Source of the DNA: a virus
Length of the DNA stretch: 30,270 nt
Virus record (IMG/VR): IMGVR_UViG_3300044715_000645
Location: 1-30,270 of that record
Strand: one strand, 5' to 3'
A program made the translations under genes and the position numbers. Below, in pieces: positions 14,597 through 20,275 of this stretch. The notes under the pieces were generated by a model. The model was not told the DNA's origin. It saw only the letters and a program-made list of their open reading frames with translations, and made no database searches. How positions within the stretch are numbered: the first letter of the stretch is position 1; each line of letters opens with the position of its first letter.

Positions 14597-15683
14597 TGAA
14601 CAGTATAACTTAGGTGAACAAACTAACTACTTGTCTAGAAAACTGTTTCTAGACGGAACAGTTACAATTCAAAGATTTGAAGAAGTACGCTATCCACGTA
14701 TTCAAAAGTTTGAAGCAACTGCTAGAGGGTTCTTTTGGACTCCAGAAGAGATTTCATTAAGTAAAGATGCTAACGATTTTAAAGATGCTAGTGATGCAGT
14801 TAAACACATATTCACTAGTAACTTACTAAGACAAACTGCATTAGATAGTTTGCAAGGCCGCGGTCCTACCCAAGTGTTCACACCTGTAGTAAGTGTACCC
14901 GAAGCAGAACTACTAATGCTTAATTGGGGGTTTTACGAATCAAATATTCATAGTCGTAGTTATAGCCATATTATTCGTAATATCTATAATATTCCAAAAG
15001 AGATATTTAACACCATACATGATACTAAAGAAATTGTTGACATGGCAAGCAGTGTTGGCAAATACTACAATAAATTGCATAAACTTAACTGTCAAAAAGA
15101 ACTTGGTATTGAAATTCTTGAAAGAGATCACATTAAAGCTATTTGGCTTGCACTACACGCAAGTTATGCATTAGAAGCATTCCGCTTTATGGTATCATTT
15201 GCTACTAGTTTAGCAATGGTCGAAAACAGGCTGTTTATTGGTAATGGTAACATCATTGCGCTTATATTACAAGATGAGTTATTACACAAAGAGTGGACTG
15301 CGTATATGATTAATCAAGTAATAAAAGATGATCCGCGTTTTACCGAAATTAAAGCAGAGTGTGACGAAATCGTGTATAATATGTACTTAGATGTGATCCG
15401 CGAAGAAAAAGAATGGGCAGATTACCTATTTTTAAAAGGTCCAGTGATTGGCCTTAATGCTAACATCTTAAAAGAATTTGTTGACTATACTGCAGTACAC
15501 GCTTTGAAAGAAGTAGGTATTAAGTATCGTGAACAAGCACCTAAATCAACGCCTATTCCATGGTTTAACAAACACGCCGATCCAAGTAAAAAGCAAACTG
15601 CTTTACAAGAATCTGAAAGTGTAAATTATGTAATTGGCGTTATGAGTGACGAATTAGATTATGACGAATTACCAACATTGTAA
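14589..15683 (+). CDS. nrdB: Ribonucleoside-diphosphate reductase class Ia, small subunit
   Basis: 364 aa. It carries the diiron-tyrosyl radical used by NrdA. Metal ligands visible are D86 (LDSLQGR), H121 and an adjacent Glu (FYESNIHSRSY), E196 (LEAFRF), E230 and H233 (DELLHKEW). The radical tyrosine is Y125 in HSRSYSHIIRNI. The usual E-x-x-H of the first helix pair reads E-S-N-I-H here (E117...H121), one residue longer than in E. coli NrdB. This may be a normal variant of phage NrdB with a helix bulge. The C-terminal tail needed to bind NrdA is present (DELDYDELPTL). It overlaps a small Cys-rich gene. Confidence 0.95.
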   Translation: MSDEQYNLGEQTNYLSRKLFLDGTVTIQRFEEVRYPRIQKFEATARGFFWTPEEISLSKDANDFKDASDAVKHIFTSNLLRQTALDSLQGRGPTQVFTPVVSVPEAELLMLNWGFYESNIHSRSYSHIIRNIYNIPKEIFNTIHDTKEIVDMASSVGKYYNKLHKLNCQKELGIEILERDHIKAIWLALHASYALEAFRFMVSFATSLAMVENRLFIGNGNIIALILQDELLHKEWTAYMINQVIKDDPRFTEIKAECDEIVYNMYLDVIREEKEWADYLFLKGPVIGLNANILKEFVDYTAVHALKEVGIKYREQAPKSTPIPWFNKHADPSKKQTALQESESVNYVIGVMSDELDYDELPTL

Positions 15684-15846
15684 CGACATTTGTGCATGCA
15701 TGGGACCGCAGGGCGATGATCCTGTATGTCCATGCGAAATGCTTAGAGAAGGAAAACAACCATCATATGGATTATGGACTAAGACAGACGTAGAGGCTAT
15801 GAACAATGCGGTCGGACAGATATTTAAAAAAATCTCGCAAGGGTAA
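15661..15846 (+). CDS. Small Cys-rich protein in the nrd cluster
   Basis: 61 aa with an N-terminal run of cysteines: CNDICACMGPQGDDPVCPC. The spacing C-x3-C-x-C...C-x-C could bind zinc or an iron-sulfur cluster. Short proteins with CxC-MGPQ..CPC motifs recur next to nucleotide-metabolism genes in phages as I recall, but I know no function. The ATG at 15661 lies inside the end of nrdB in another frame; a later start at the ATG in ACMG would remove part of the motif. It in turn overlaps the 53-aa gene that follows. Confidence 0.55.
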   Translation: MTNYQHCNDICACMGPQGDDPVCPCEMLREGKQPSYGLWTKTDVEAMNNAVGQIFKKISQG

Positions 15847-15967
15847 CGGCGCTGCAGGAAATGCAAATCAAGCAATAGCACTAAATTCACCAGCGAGAGT
15901 AAAAGCAATGATGGCCAATATAGCAAAAATAGATTGGTCAAAACCGTACAAGGATTTTATAAAATGA
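15806..15967 (+). CDS. Basic 53-aa protein between nrdB and glutaredoxin
   Basis: A short frame opening MRSDRYLKKSRKGNGAAGNANQ and ending KIDWSKPYKDFIK. It fills an otherwise empty gap: it overlaps the Cys-rich gene upstream by 41 bp and overlaps the glutaredoxin start by ATGA. That coupling pattern is the same as in neighbouring genes and argues it is real. The N-terminus is Lys/Arg-rich. No family is recognised. Confidence 0.55.
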   Translation: MRSDRYLKKSRKGNGAAGNANQAIALNSPARVKAMMANIAKIDWSKPYKDFIK

Positions 15968-16206
15968 CAGCAATTATATGGTCAAAAGACCAATGTCCGT
16001 ACTGTGTGCAAGCTAAGAGCTTGTTGCAAATGAAAAACATCAACTTTGAAGAACGAAACATTTCAAATGGTGGATGGACTAAAGAACAACTATTAGAAGA
16101 AGTACCAACAGCACGAACATTACCGCAGATTAAAATTGATGACAATTACATCGGTGGTTTTTCAGAATTACAACAATACTTAAAGGCAAATTATGATTAT
16201 AGATAA
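15964..16206 (+). CDS. Glutaredoxin
   Basis: 80 aa from ATG 15964. It has the CPYC active site (C11, C14), the cis-proline region RTLPQI (P54) and the GG turn at 64-65 (NYIGGFSELQQYL), the full glutaredoxin layout. It most likely reduces the C-terminal cysteine pair of NrdA with host glutathione, as in T4 and E. coli. AGGA lies 9 bp ahead of this ATG; a TTG 30 bp earlier keeps the frame open but adds residues foreign to the fold. It ends the redox part of the nrd cluster. Confidence 0.95.
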   Translation: MTAIIWSKDQCPYCVQAKSLLQMKNINFEERNISNGGWTKEQLLEEVPTARTLPQIKIDDNYIGGFSELQQYLKANYDYR

Positions 16207-16480
16207 AGGCGTATCACCAGGTGAAGTAGTTACAATTAAACTTACTTCAGGCGAAGAACTAATTGCATCATTAGTTGAAGAAACTGACAAATACATTAAA
16301 GTTTCAAAACCACGTGTATTAGCAGCTGCACAAGGTGGAATTGGAATGGCACCTTATTTGTTTACTGTTGATCAAGACAAAACAATTAAAATCGCTGCTG
16401 CTACAGTAGTAGTATTAGAAGCAACTGAAAGAGAATCAGCAAAATCATACACCGAAGCAACTACTAGCCTTATTTTATAG
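16193..16480 (+). CDS. Small beta-barrel (Sm/SH3-like) phage protein
   Basis: 95 aa. The pattern GEVVTIKLTSGEELIASLVEETDKYIKVSKPRVL followed by GGIGMAPYLF and short strands resembles Sm/LSm- or SH3-type small barrels, where a KLTSGEE-like turn joins strands 1 and 2. This is a fold guess, not a family match. Such barrels often bind RNA or proteins. It overlaps the glutaredoxin gene by 14 bp with AAAGG upstream, so it is probably co-translated. A late-type element follows its stop. Confidence 0.55.
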   Translation: MIIDKGVSPGEVVTIKLTSGEELIASLVEETDKYIKVSKPRVLAAAQGGIGMAPYLFTVDQDKTIKIAAATVVVLEATERESAKSYTEATTSLIL

Positions 16481-16488
16481 CATAAATA
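16481..16488 (+). promoter_or_regulatory. Late-type element with almost no leader
   Basis: CATAAATA followed by C lies three bases (GAT) before the ATG at 16493. Under T4 geometry the transcript would start at the start codon. The TAAATAC-N3-ATG spacing is the same as at 3874-3886. Confidence 0.4.
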
Positions 16489-16492
16489 CGAT

Positions 16493-17032
16493 ATGGGCAT
16501 TTCAACTACTAATTTTGGCATTATACACGAAAATGAAAGATTTTCAAAATCTGCAACATGCGGCGTACATGAAGTTATTAATTCAGTAACTTCTTCATTT
16601 CCACATGTCGGAGTTAGTGTTTCATTTTCAACTAGAGTAGTTACTATATCCGGTAGATACCAAAATATGTACAGTCCAGCAACTTGGAAATACATACCAG
16701 TTGATTCTGTTGATGTAGTTACAATCTCTAATTTTGATCTTATGCCTAGTAAAATTGGTACAGTAGTTGAAGGGGAGAAAGAAGCTGGTAGTATTGTGTT
16801 GGTTACTTATATTGTTAATACAACTGAAACTATTAAAACATATACTACCGAAACTGGTTACAATAGTGTAACAGATCCGGAGACTGGTGAAGTTACACAA
16901 GTGCCTTACACATATCAGCAAGAGCATATTAATCAGACTGATTATTCATACACAATAACACAAAAAGTAAGTAATGTATGGGACGATTTTGCTAACCAAC
17001 TTACATTAGCAGTTTCGAGGAGTGAATATTAA
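16493..17032 (+). CDS. Probable tail/baseplate protein beside the PAAR tip
   Basis: 179 aa, beta-rich with many Thr/Ser/Val residues, and a C-terminal stretch that looks like a short fibre or spike strand (TYTTETGYNSVTDPETGEV, then IT.K.SNVWDDFANQLTLAV). It ends in a TAATG overlap with the PAAR gene, which implies a shared late transcript and possibly a shared place at the central spike. No enzyme motif is visible. Placement in the baseplate is inferred from context. Confidence 0.55.
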   Translation: MGISTTNFGIIHENERFSKSATCGVHEVINSVTSSFPHVGVSVSFSTRVVTISGRYQNMYSPATWKYIPVDSVDVVTISNFDLMPSKIGTVVEGEKEAGSIVLVTYIVNTTETIKTYTTETGYNSVTDPETGEVTQVPYTYQQEHINQTDYSYTITQKVSNVWDDFANQLTLAVSRSEY

Positions 17033-17319
17033 TGCCAGCAGTAACAAGGTTAGGTGATAAATGTTCAGGTCACGGTAGTTGGCCTGCAAGGGTAAGTGAT
17101 AGTGCAAGTGGCGATGTATTTGTAAACGGCATTGCAGTACACCGTGAAGGCGATCACTGGGTTACCCATTGTAATGCAGAACCAACATGTCATGATTCAA
17201 CATTAGCATCAGGTAGCAGTAAAGTGTTTATAAATGGTAAACAATGCGGACGAGTAGGTGATCCAGTAGCATGTGGATCTAAAGTTGCAGTTGGTAGTGG
17301 TAACGTATTTGCAGGTTAA
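17032..17319 (+). CDS. PAAR-repeat spike-tip protein (T4 gp5.4-like)
   Basis: 95 aa, the size and pattern of PAAR proteins: MPAVTRLGDKCSGHG, then FVNGIAVHREGDHWVTHC, CHDSTLASGSSKVFINGK, GRVGDPVACGSKVAVGSGNVFAG. PAAR proteins cap the membrane-piercing spike of contractile tails and type VI secretion systems; in T4 this is gp5.4. The conserved His/Cys residues can form the metal site at the tip. It is preceded by a TAATG overlap with a tail-type gene and followed by a separate, strongly translated pqqA. Confidence 0.9.
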   Translation: MPAVTRLGDKCSGHGSWPARVSDSASGDVFVNGIAVHREGDHWVTHCNAEPTCHDSTLASGSSKVFINGKQCGRVGDPVACGSKVAVGSGNVFAG

Positions 17320-17336
17320 AAAAGGAGGTAATAGAT

Positions 17337-17411
17337 ATGAAATGGGAAACACCAACATATGTTGATTTACGTTTTGGCTTTGAAGTCACTATGTATATTT
17401 ACAATCGTTAA
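17337..17411 (+). CDS. pqqA: PqqA, precursor peptide of pyrroloquinoline quinone
   Basis: 24 aa, below usual gene-calling cut-offs. The core LRFGFEVTMY matches the PqqA signature. Glu16 and Tyr20 (E-V-T-M-Y) sit at the positions that PqqE crosslinks to form PQQ, and the ends (MKW...P.Y.D and NR) also follow the known peptide. It has a perfect Shine-Dalgarno sequence (AAGGAGGT, 17322-17329, 7 bp ahead) and a strong terminator, so it is built for high output. No pqqB-E genes are in this window, so the peptide would feed the host PQQ pathway and thereby quinoprotein dehydrogenases such as methanol dehydrogenase. A phage-borne copy suggests a methylotrophic or other PQQ-making host. An alternative is a decoy that ties up PqqE/PqqD. 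Confidence 0.9.
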   Translation: MKWETPTYVDLRFGFEVTMYIYNR

Positions 17412-17412
17412 A

Positions 17413-17437
17413 AAAAGGGCTAATTAGCCCTTTTCTT
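17413..17437. terminator. Palindromic bidirectional terminator
   Basis: AAAAGGGCTAATTAGCCCTTTT (split: AAAAGGGCT, AATT-centred, AGCCCTTTT) is a perfect palindrome at 17413-17434 with U-rich sequence on both sides. It can end pqqA on the + strand and the convergent gene on the - strand. Confidence 0.9.
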
Positions 17438-17448
17438 ATGAGTACTTA

Positions 17449-18321
17449 TTAGTACATTGATTCCATTTGAATATTACGTTTATGAAGTTCTTGGGACATT
17501 GCCATTAGTTTATTATCACTTCGTGCAATTACCGTTCTAATTTCATGTGCAGTTTTTGAATCAAGTTGCGATAATGCATGATTGATAAGTACATCCACTT
17601 GTGACATATTTTGTGCATGTGTATCATGTTTTACAGGTTTCTTAGTACTTTTAACAATGTCACTATTAGATTTCCAGGCATCTTTATTTGGATTAGTCTT
17701 ATTAGAAATATAAGCATCACCTTTCTTTTTAAATTTGATAGAACTTGTTGGAGCAGCTTGTACAGTTGAATATAGTTTATCCCATGATTTTATACTGTTA
17801 GCTAATGATTTTCCTAATTCAAATACTCGTTTGTTATTTGCTATTCTTCCAATATTAAATAAAACTTCTGGAAGTTTAGAAACAATTTCGCCCATTAATT
17901 TAGATGATGCAGTATCTGGTCCGCCGGTTTTTGGATCCATCAGTACTGGCAAGTGTGCTAGCTCTTTCAAAAATGGCACATTGCGAAATGCACCCATTTC
18001 TGCTAGTTGTGATAACCCATTTTTTAATCCATCTCTTGCTACTTCTTGGCCAAAATGAGATCGTGCAGATACTGACATGTATTTGTCTTTAAACCACATG
18101 CTTTGCGGTCTAGCAATTTCACTTCTAAATGCTGCATGGTAGTTTTTTACCAATCCGCGTTCTACTTCATCAGCATCATCACTAACTGTTAATTTTTCTT
18201 TATATTTGTTGTAAATATGCGGTAATTCTACCAAAAATATTTTTTCAAGCTCTGCAGCATTCCAACGTATTTGTTCAATAACGTCTTCGGCTTTAGCCTC
18301 CATTAATTCTTGTATTCTCAT
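17449..18321 (-). CDS. Hypothetical protein, lone minus-strand gene, possible internal head protein
   Basis: 290 aa, mostly helical and basic. It opens MRIQELMEAKAEDV, close to the T4 internal-protein/capsid-targeting start with an L-M-E/A cleavage site. Residues 5-110 are charged helices; 100-190 contain FRNVPFLKELAHLPVLMDPKTGG, more globular; 190-235 is a polar basic linker; the C-terminus is helical. AAGGA lies 5 bp before the ATG on the minus strand, with an ACTAAATAC late-like motif about 30 bp further up. It is the only clear minus-strand gene here and converges on pqqA. No enzyme motif is recognised. Packaging into the head is a hypothesis from the N-terminus. Confidence 0.7.
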   Translation of the reverse strand: MRIQELMEAKAEDVIEQIRWNAAELEKIFLVELPHIYNKYKEKLTVSDDADEVERGLVKNYHAAFRSEIARPQSMWFKDKYMSVSARSHFGQEVARDGLKNGLSQLAEMGAFRNVPFLKELAHLPVLMDPKTGGPDTASSKLMGEIVSKLPEVLFNIGRIANNKRVFELGKSLANSIKSWDKLYSTVQAAPTSSIKFKKKGDAYISNKTNPNKDAWKSNSDIVKSTKKPVKHDTHAQNMSQVDVLINHALSQLDSKTAHEIRTVIARSDNKLMAMSQELHKRNIQMESMY

Positions 18322-18366
18322 GGATAATCCTTTTTATAATAATATAGTGTATTTAGTAGTTTTTAC

Positions 18367-18394
18367 TTGACTTTTAACAATATTACTGTATAAT
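18367..18394 (+). promoter_or_regulatory. Sigma70 promoter for structured RNA and rlpA
   Basis: TTGACT (18367-18372), 16-bp spacer, TATAAT (18389-18394). The expected start is 18401, the first base of a long hairpin (ATAGTAC...GTACTAT). It lies between divergent genes and should drive the leader RNA, rlpA and following genes early in infection. Confidence 0.85.
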
Positions 18395-18400
18395 GTGTTA

Positions 18401-18662
18401 ATAGTACACGTTATCTATGCAAAAATCCACATTTTAAACGGAATTTTGCATTTCTGTACTATATATTATATGTTTCGAGAGAAACTAAGATAGTTGGATT
18501 GGGCAGTTGACAATCCCGCGAGTCTTGGCCAAAGTAGAAACCCGCGAAATTCGGGAAGCCAGGCTTGCCAAAGGTGCAACATTTGCAGTTTAATGTTGTG
18601 GCTGATGGAGAAGACGTCACGAACAAAATGGGTTCGAAGAACCTCGTGCAGTTTACTCCCTT
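18401..18662 (+). ncRNA. Structured leader RNA of unknown class
   Basis: About 260 nt between promoter and rlpA, less AT-rich than its surroundings and without a credible + strand gene. Helices seen by eye: ATAGTAC/GTACTAT (18401-18407 with 18456-18462) enclosing ATGCAAAA/TTTTGCAT (18417-18424 with 18444-18451); GTTTC-GAGA-GAAAC with a GNRA loop (18472-18485); GGATTG/CAATCC (18496-18501 with 18511-18516); CTTGGC/GCCAGG (18524-18529 with 18558-18563) enclosing CCCG/CGGG; GCC/GGC enclosing CAACATT/AATGTTG (18577-18583 with 18592-18598); GGAG/CTCC enclosing CACGA/TCGTG and GGTTC/GAACC. No terminator tract follows, so rlpA is probably co-transcribed. It matches no riboswitch or tmRNA consensus that I could recall. 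Confidence 0.7.
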
Positions 18663-18710
18663 AATGTAATGTGTAGTTGTTTTAATGCACACCAAGTGAA
18701 AGGAGAAAAA

Positions 18711-19217
18711 ATGAAAAATTCACTAATATCAGGGCTCCTTGCCCTCTCAATAATTACCACCGTAGCTCCAGTAGATGCAGCTACTAAACATTCGACTGAC
18801 AATCATTCAATACAACACAGTGTACATAAAAAAACTAAACACCTGCATTATAAGCATAGACTTAGATCAGCACATACATCTAACGAAATGCAAGGTATAG
18901 CTAGTTGGTATGGTTACGAATCTGGACCTAGATATCGACGCAGACCTAAAACTGCAAGTGGCGAATATTTTAATCCAAAGCAATTAACTGCAGCACATAA
19001 GTTTTTACCGTTTGGCACTGTTGTAGAAGTAACTAATTTAGCTAATAACCAAACAGTGTTAGTTACTATTAATGATCGTGGACCGTTTGTTAAAGGTAGA
19101 GTTATTGACTTATCAAAGGCTGCAGCAAAAGCAATTGGAATAGCTGGGGTACAGAAAGTATCATTAGCGGTCAAGTCCTTCTCTGATAAATACAAGGCAA
19201 AACTAATTACCACATAG
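18711..19217 (+). CDS. rlpA: Exported RlpA-like lytic transglycosylase
   Basis: 168 aa from ATG 18711, which has AAAGGAG 6 bp ahead; an earlier in-frame ATG lies in the leader. Residues 1-24 are a signal peptide ([23 protein letters not shown]). A His/Lys-rich linker (25-58) leads to a double-psi beta-barrel at about 60-155: [55 protein letters not shown]. The catalytic candidates H96 and D122 of RlpA transglycosylases are present. It should cut peptidoglycan (denuded strands in RlpA) in the periplasm. A phage copy could aid lysis or remodel septal wall. It is the first gene after a sigma70 promoter and a structured leader, so early expression is likely. Confidence 0.88.
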   Translation: MKNSLISGLLALSIITTVAPVDAATKHSTDNHSIQHSVHKKTKHLHYKHRLRSAHTSNEMQGIASWYGYESGPRYRRRPKTASGEYFNPKQLTAAHKFLPFGTVVEVTNLANNQTVLVTINDRGPFVKGRVIDLSKAAAKAIGIAGVQKVSLAVKSFSDKYKAKLITT

Positions 19218-19225
19218 AAGGTCAC

Positions 19226-19636
19226 ATGAATCCATTAGGAAAAATTACGGTTATTACACCTCCGGATAAGTTTTTTAATTTAGATGTTGGTTATTTGTTA
19301 GTAAAACCATCAACGCATGTACTAGAACAGTTTCATGCTATTATTGGTGAAAGCGATGAAGATATTAATATCTTCATTTATGATACCGATGAAGCAGACA
19401 TTGATTGGTTACTAAGTGTTACACATCAAGTAGCAGTAGTAATTATTGATGTTGATAATTGTGATCCGATTACTAAATCATTTGTCACATTTATGCTTAC
19501 ACACCCTAATGCATACTATATAACTAACGACGAACTAACACCTTACAATTTAATCTCTAAAAATAGAATATTTGATTTAGATTGGATTGTAGAACAACTT
19601 AACAATGAGGAAGATGATGATAACAATGCAGAATAG
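19226..19636 (+). CDS. Conserved T4-like phage protein (136 aa)
   Basis: 136 aa, alternating strands and helices: ITVITPPDKFFNLDVGYLLVKPS, INIFIYDTDEADIDWLLSVTHQVAVVIIDVDNCDPITK, AYYITNDELTPYNLISKNRIFDLDWIV. The layout looks like a Rossmann/receiver-like alpha/beta fold with acidic strand ends, and it resembles a conserved hypothetical of T4-like cyanophages as I recall. It lacks a clear active site and ends in a long acidic tail. The gene follows rlpA by 8 bp, and its end overlaps the start of bS21. Function unknown. Confidence 0.65.
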   Translation: MNPLGKITVITPPDKFFNLDVGYLLVKPSTHVLEQFHAIIGESDEDINIFIYDTDEADIDWLLSVTHQVAVVIIDVDNCDPITKSFVTFMLTHPNAYYITNDELTPYNLISKNRIFDLDWIVEQLNNEEDDDNNAE

Positions 19637-19862
19637 AGTCAAAGTAACAATGCGCGAAAATGAAAACATTACACAATCGTTAAGACGATTTAAGCGCAAG
19701 GTTGAAGATTCTGGAAAATTAGAAACACTACGTAAAAAAGAGTTTTACGAAAAACCAACTACTGCTAGAAAACGTGAAGCAGGCGCTGCAAAAGCACGTT
19801 ACCGTAAGAAACTTCAAAAAGAAGCAAATGCAGTAACTGCAAATCGCAAACGTTTGTACTAA
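19617..19862 (+). CDS. rpsU: Ribosomal protein bS21
   Basis: 81 aa from ATG 19617 (other in-frame ATGs at 19605, 19614 and 19626). The signature ITQSLRRFKRKVEDSGKL, RKKEFYEKPTTARKREAGAA and KARYRKKLQKE with the RLY end is that of bacterial bS21, the small-subunit protein near the mRNA Shine-Dalgarno/anti-Shine-Dalgarno helix. bS21 is among the ribosomal proteins known in other phages, where it may exchange into host ribosomes and favour phage mRNA. Start choice: GAGGA at 19607-19611 is best spaced for 19617. It overlaps the end of the previous gene and comes right before a hairpin-controlled fibre gene. Confidence 0.93.
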   Translation: MITMQNRVKVTMRENENITQSLRRFKRKVEDSGKLETLRKKEFYEKPTTARKREAGAAKARYRKKLQKEANAVTANRKRLY

Positions 19863-19872
19863 GTCAATTCGT

Positions 19873-19914
19873 ATTGATCCTCATTTTACGATAAATATTA
19901 GAATGAGGATCAAT
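19873..19914 (+). promoter_or_regulatory. Inverted repeat around a late promoter, hiding the downstream RBS
   Basis: ATTGATCCTCATT (19873-19885) and AATGAGGATCAAT (19902-19914) are perfect 13-bp complements. The 16-nt loop contains GATAAATA (19890-19897), a late element. The right arm contains the SD GAGGA (19905-19909) of the ATG at 19916. Read-through RNA would fold and block the site; RNA from the late promoter starts at about 19903 and lacks the left arm. No U-run follows, so it is not a terminator. Confidence 0.8.
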
Positions 19915-19915
19915 T

Positions 19916-20275
19916 ATGTCACAACATCTAATTAAAACAGGTACAGTTCCAAACGATAAAACTGGCGATAGCTTATTCGCTGCTTTTAATAAAGTTAATG
20001 CTAACTTTACGGAATTGTATTCTATCACCGGCGGTACAACTGCCAATCTCAAAGAACTTATACAAGATACAATAGCAGAAATGATAGCCAACGGTACTCT
20101 GTTTGGCCTTGCTGCTAATTATAATGACCCAAATAATGCACTTGATTTATATAATACATCTGCAACTGTAGATAACGGATATGCATCTACAGTGTTTGAG
20201 GATCTAATTTTTGACGGTGGCAATTCTGCTACATCATCATTTACAGATATGCTAATCAACGGAGGAGCCGCATAA
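19916..20275 (+). CDS. Short tail-fibre-type protein
   Basis: 119 aa. Residues 5-37 (LIKTGTVPNDKTGDSLFAAFNKVNANFTELYSITGG) are a typical virion-attachment module of T4-like fibre proteins (GTxxNDKTGDSLxxAFxKVNxNFTELY). The rest is Asn/Thr/Gly-rich with an acidic helix. TAATG overlap links it to the 1097-aa fibre gene, so the two may form or attach one fibre. Translation is probably controlled by the 13-bp inverted repeat upstream. Confidence 0.75.
   Translation: MSQHLIKTGTVPNDKTGDSLFAAFNKVNANFTELYSITGGTTANLKELIQDTIAEMIANGTLFGLAANYNDPNNALDLYNTSATVDNGYASTVFEDLIFDGGNSATSSFTDMLINGGAA

Noticed and set aside
15934-15963. TTG start giving glutaredoxin ten extra residues
   Set aside because: ATG 15964 has AGGA at 9 bp and matches the normal start of the fold; the extra residues overlap the 53-aa gene.
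18601-18626. CTGATGGAG...CGAAC, reminiscent of a hammerhead ribozyme core
   Set aside because: The conserved CUGAUGA and GAAA boxes are not matched, and the surrounding stems do not fit a three-way hammerhead.
18630-18643. GGTTCGAAGAACC as a tRNA T-arm
   Set aside because: The loop would be only 3 nt and no acceptor or anticodon arms flank it. I found no tRNA gene in the window.
18401-18662. Possible two-piece tmRNA or glutamine riboswitch, known from some phages of streamlined bacteria
   Set aside because: I see no tag-peptide frame, no CCA-ended acceptor and no T-arm of proper size, and the glutamine riboswitch core as I recall it is missing.
18459-18695. 78-aa minus-strand frame with several cysteines across the structured region
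   Set aside because: It has no ribosome-binding site, its codons are unlike the phage genes, and the DNA is better explained by nested RNA helices and a + strand promoter.
19873-19914. 13-bp inverted repeat as a terminator for bS21
   Set aside because: No T run follows, and its right arm contains the Shine-Dalgarno sequence of the next gene.
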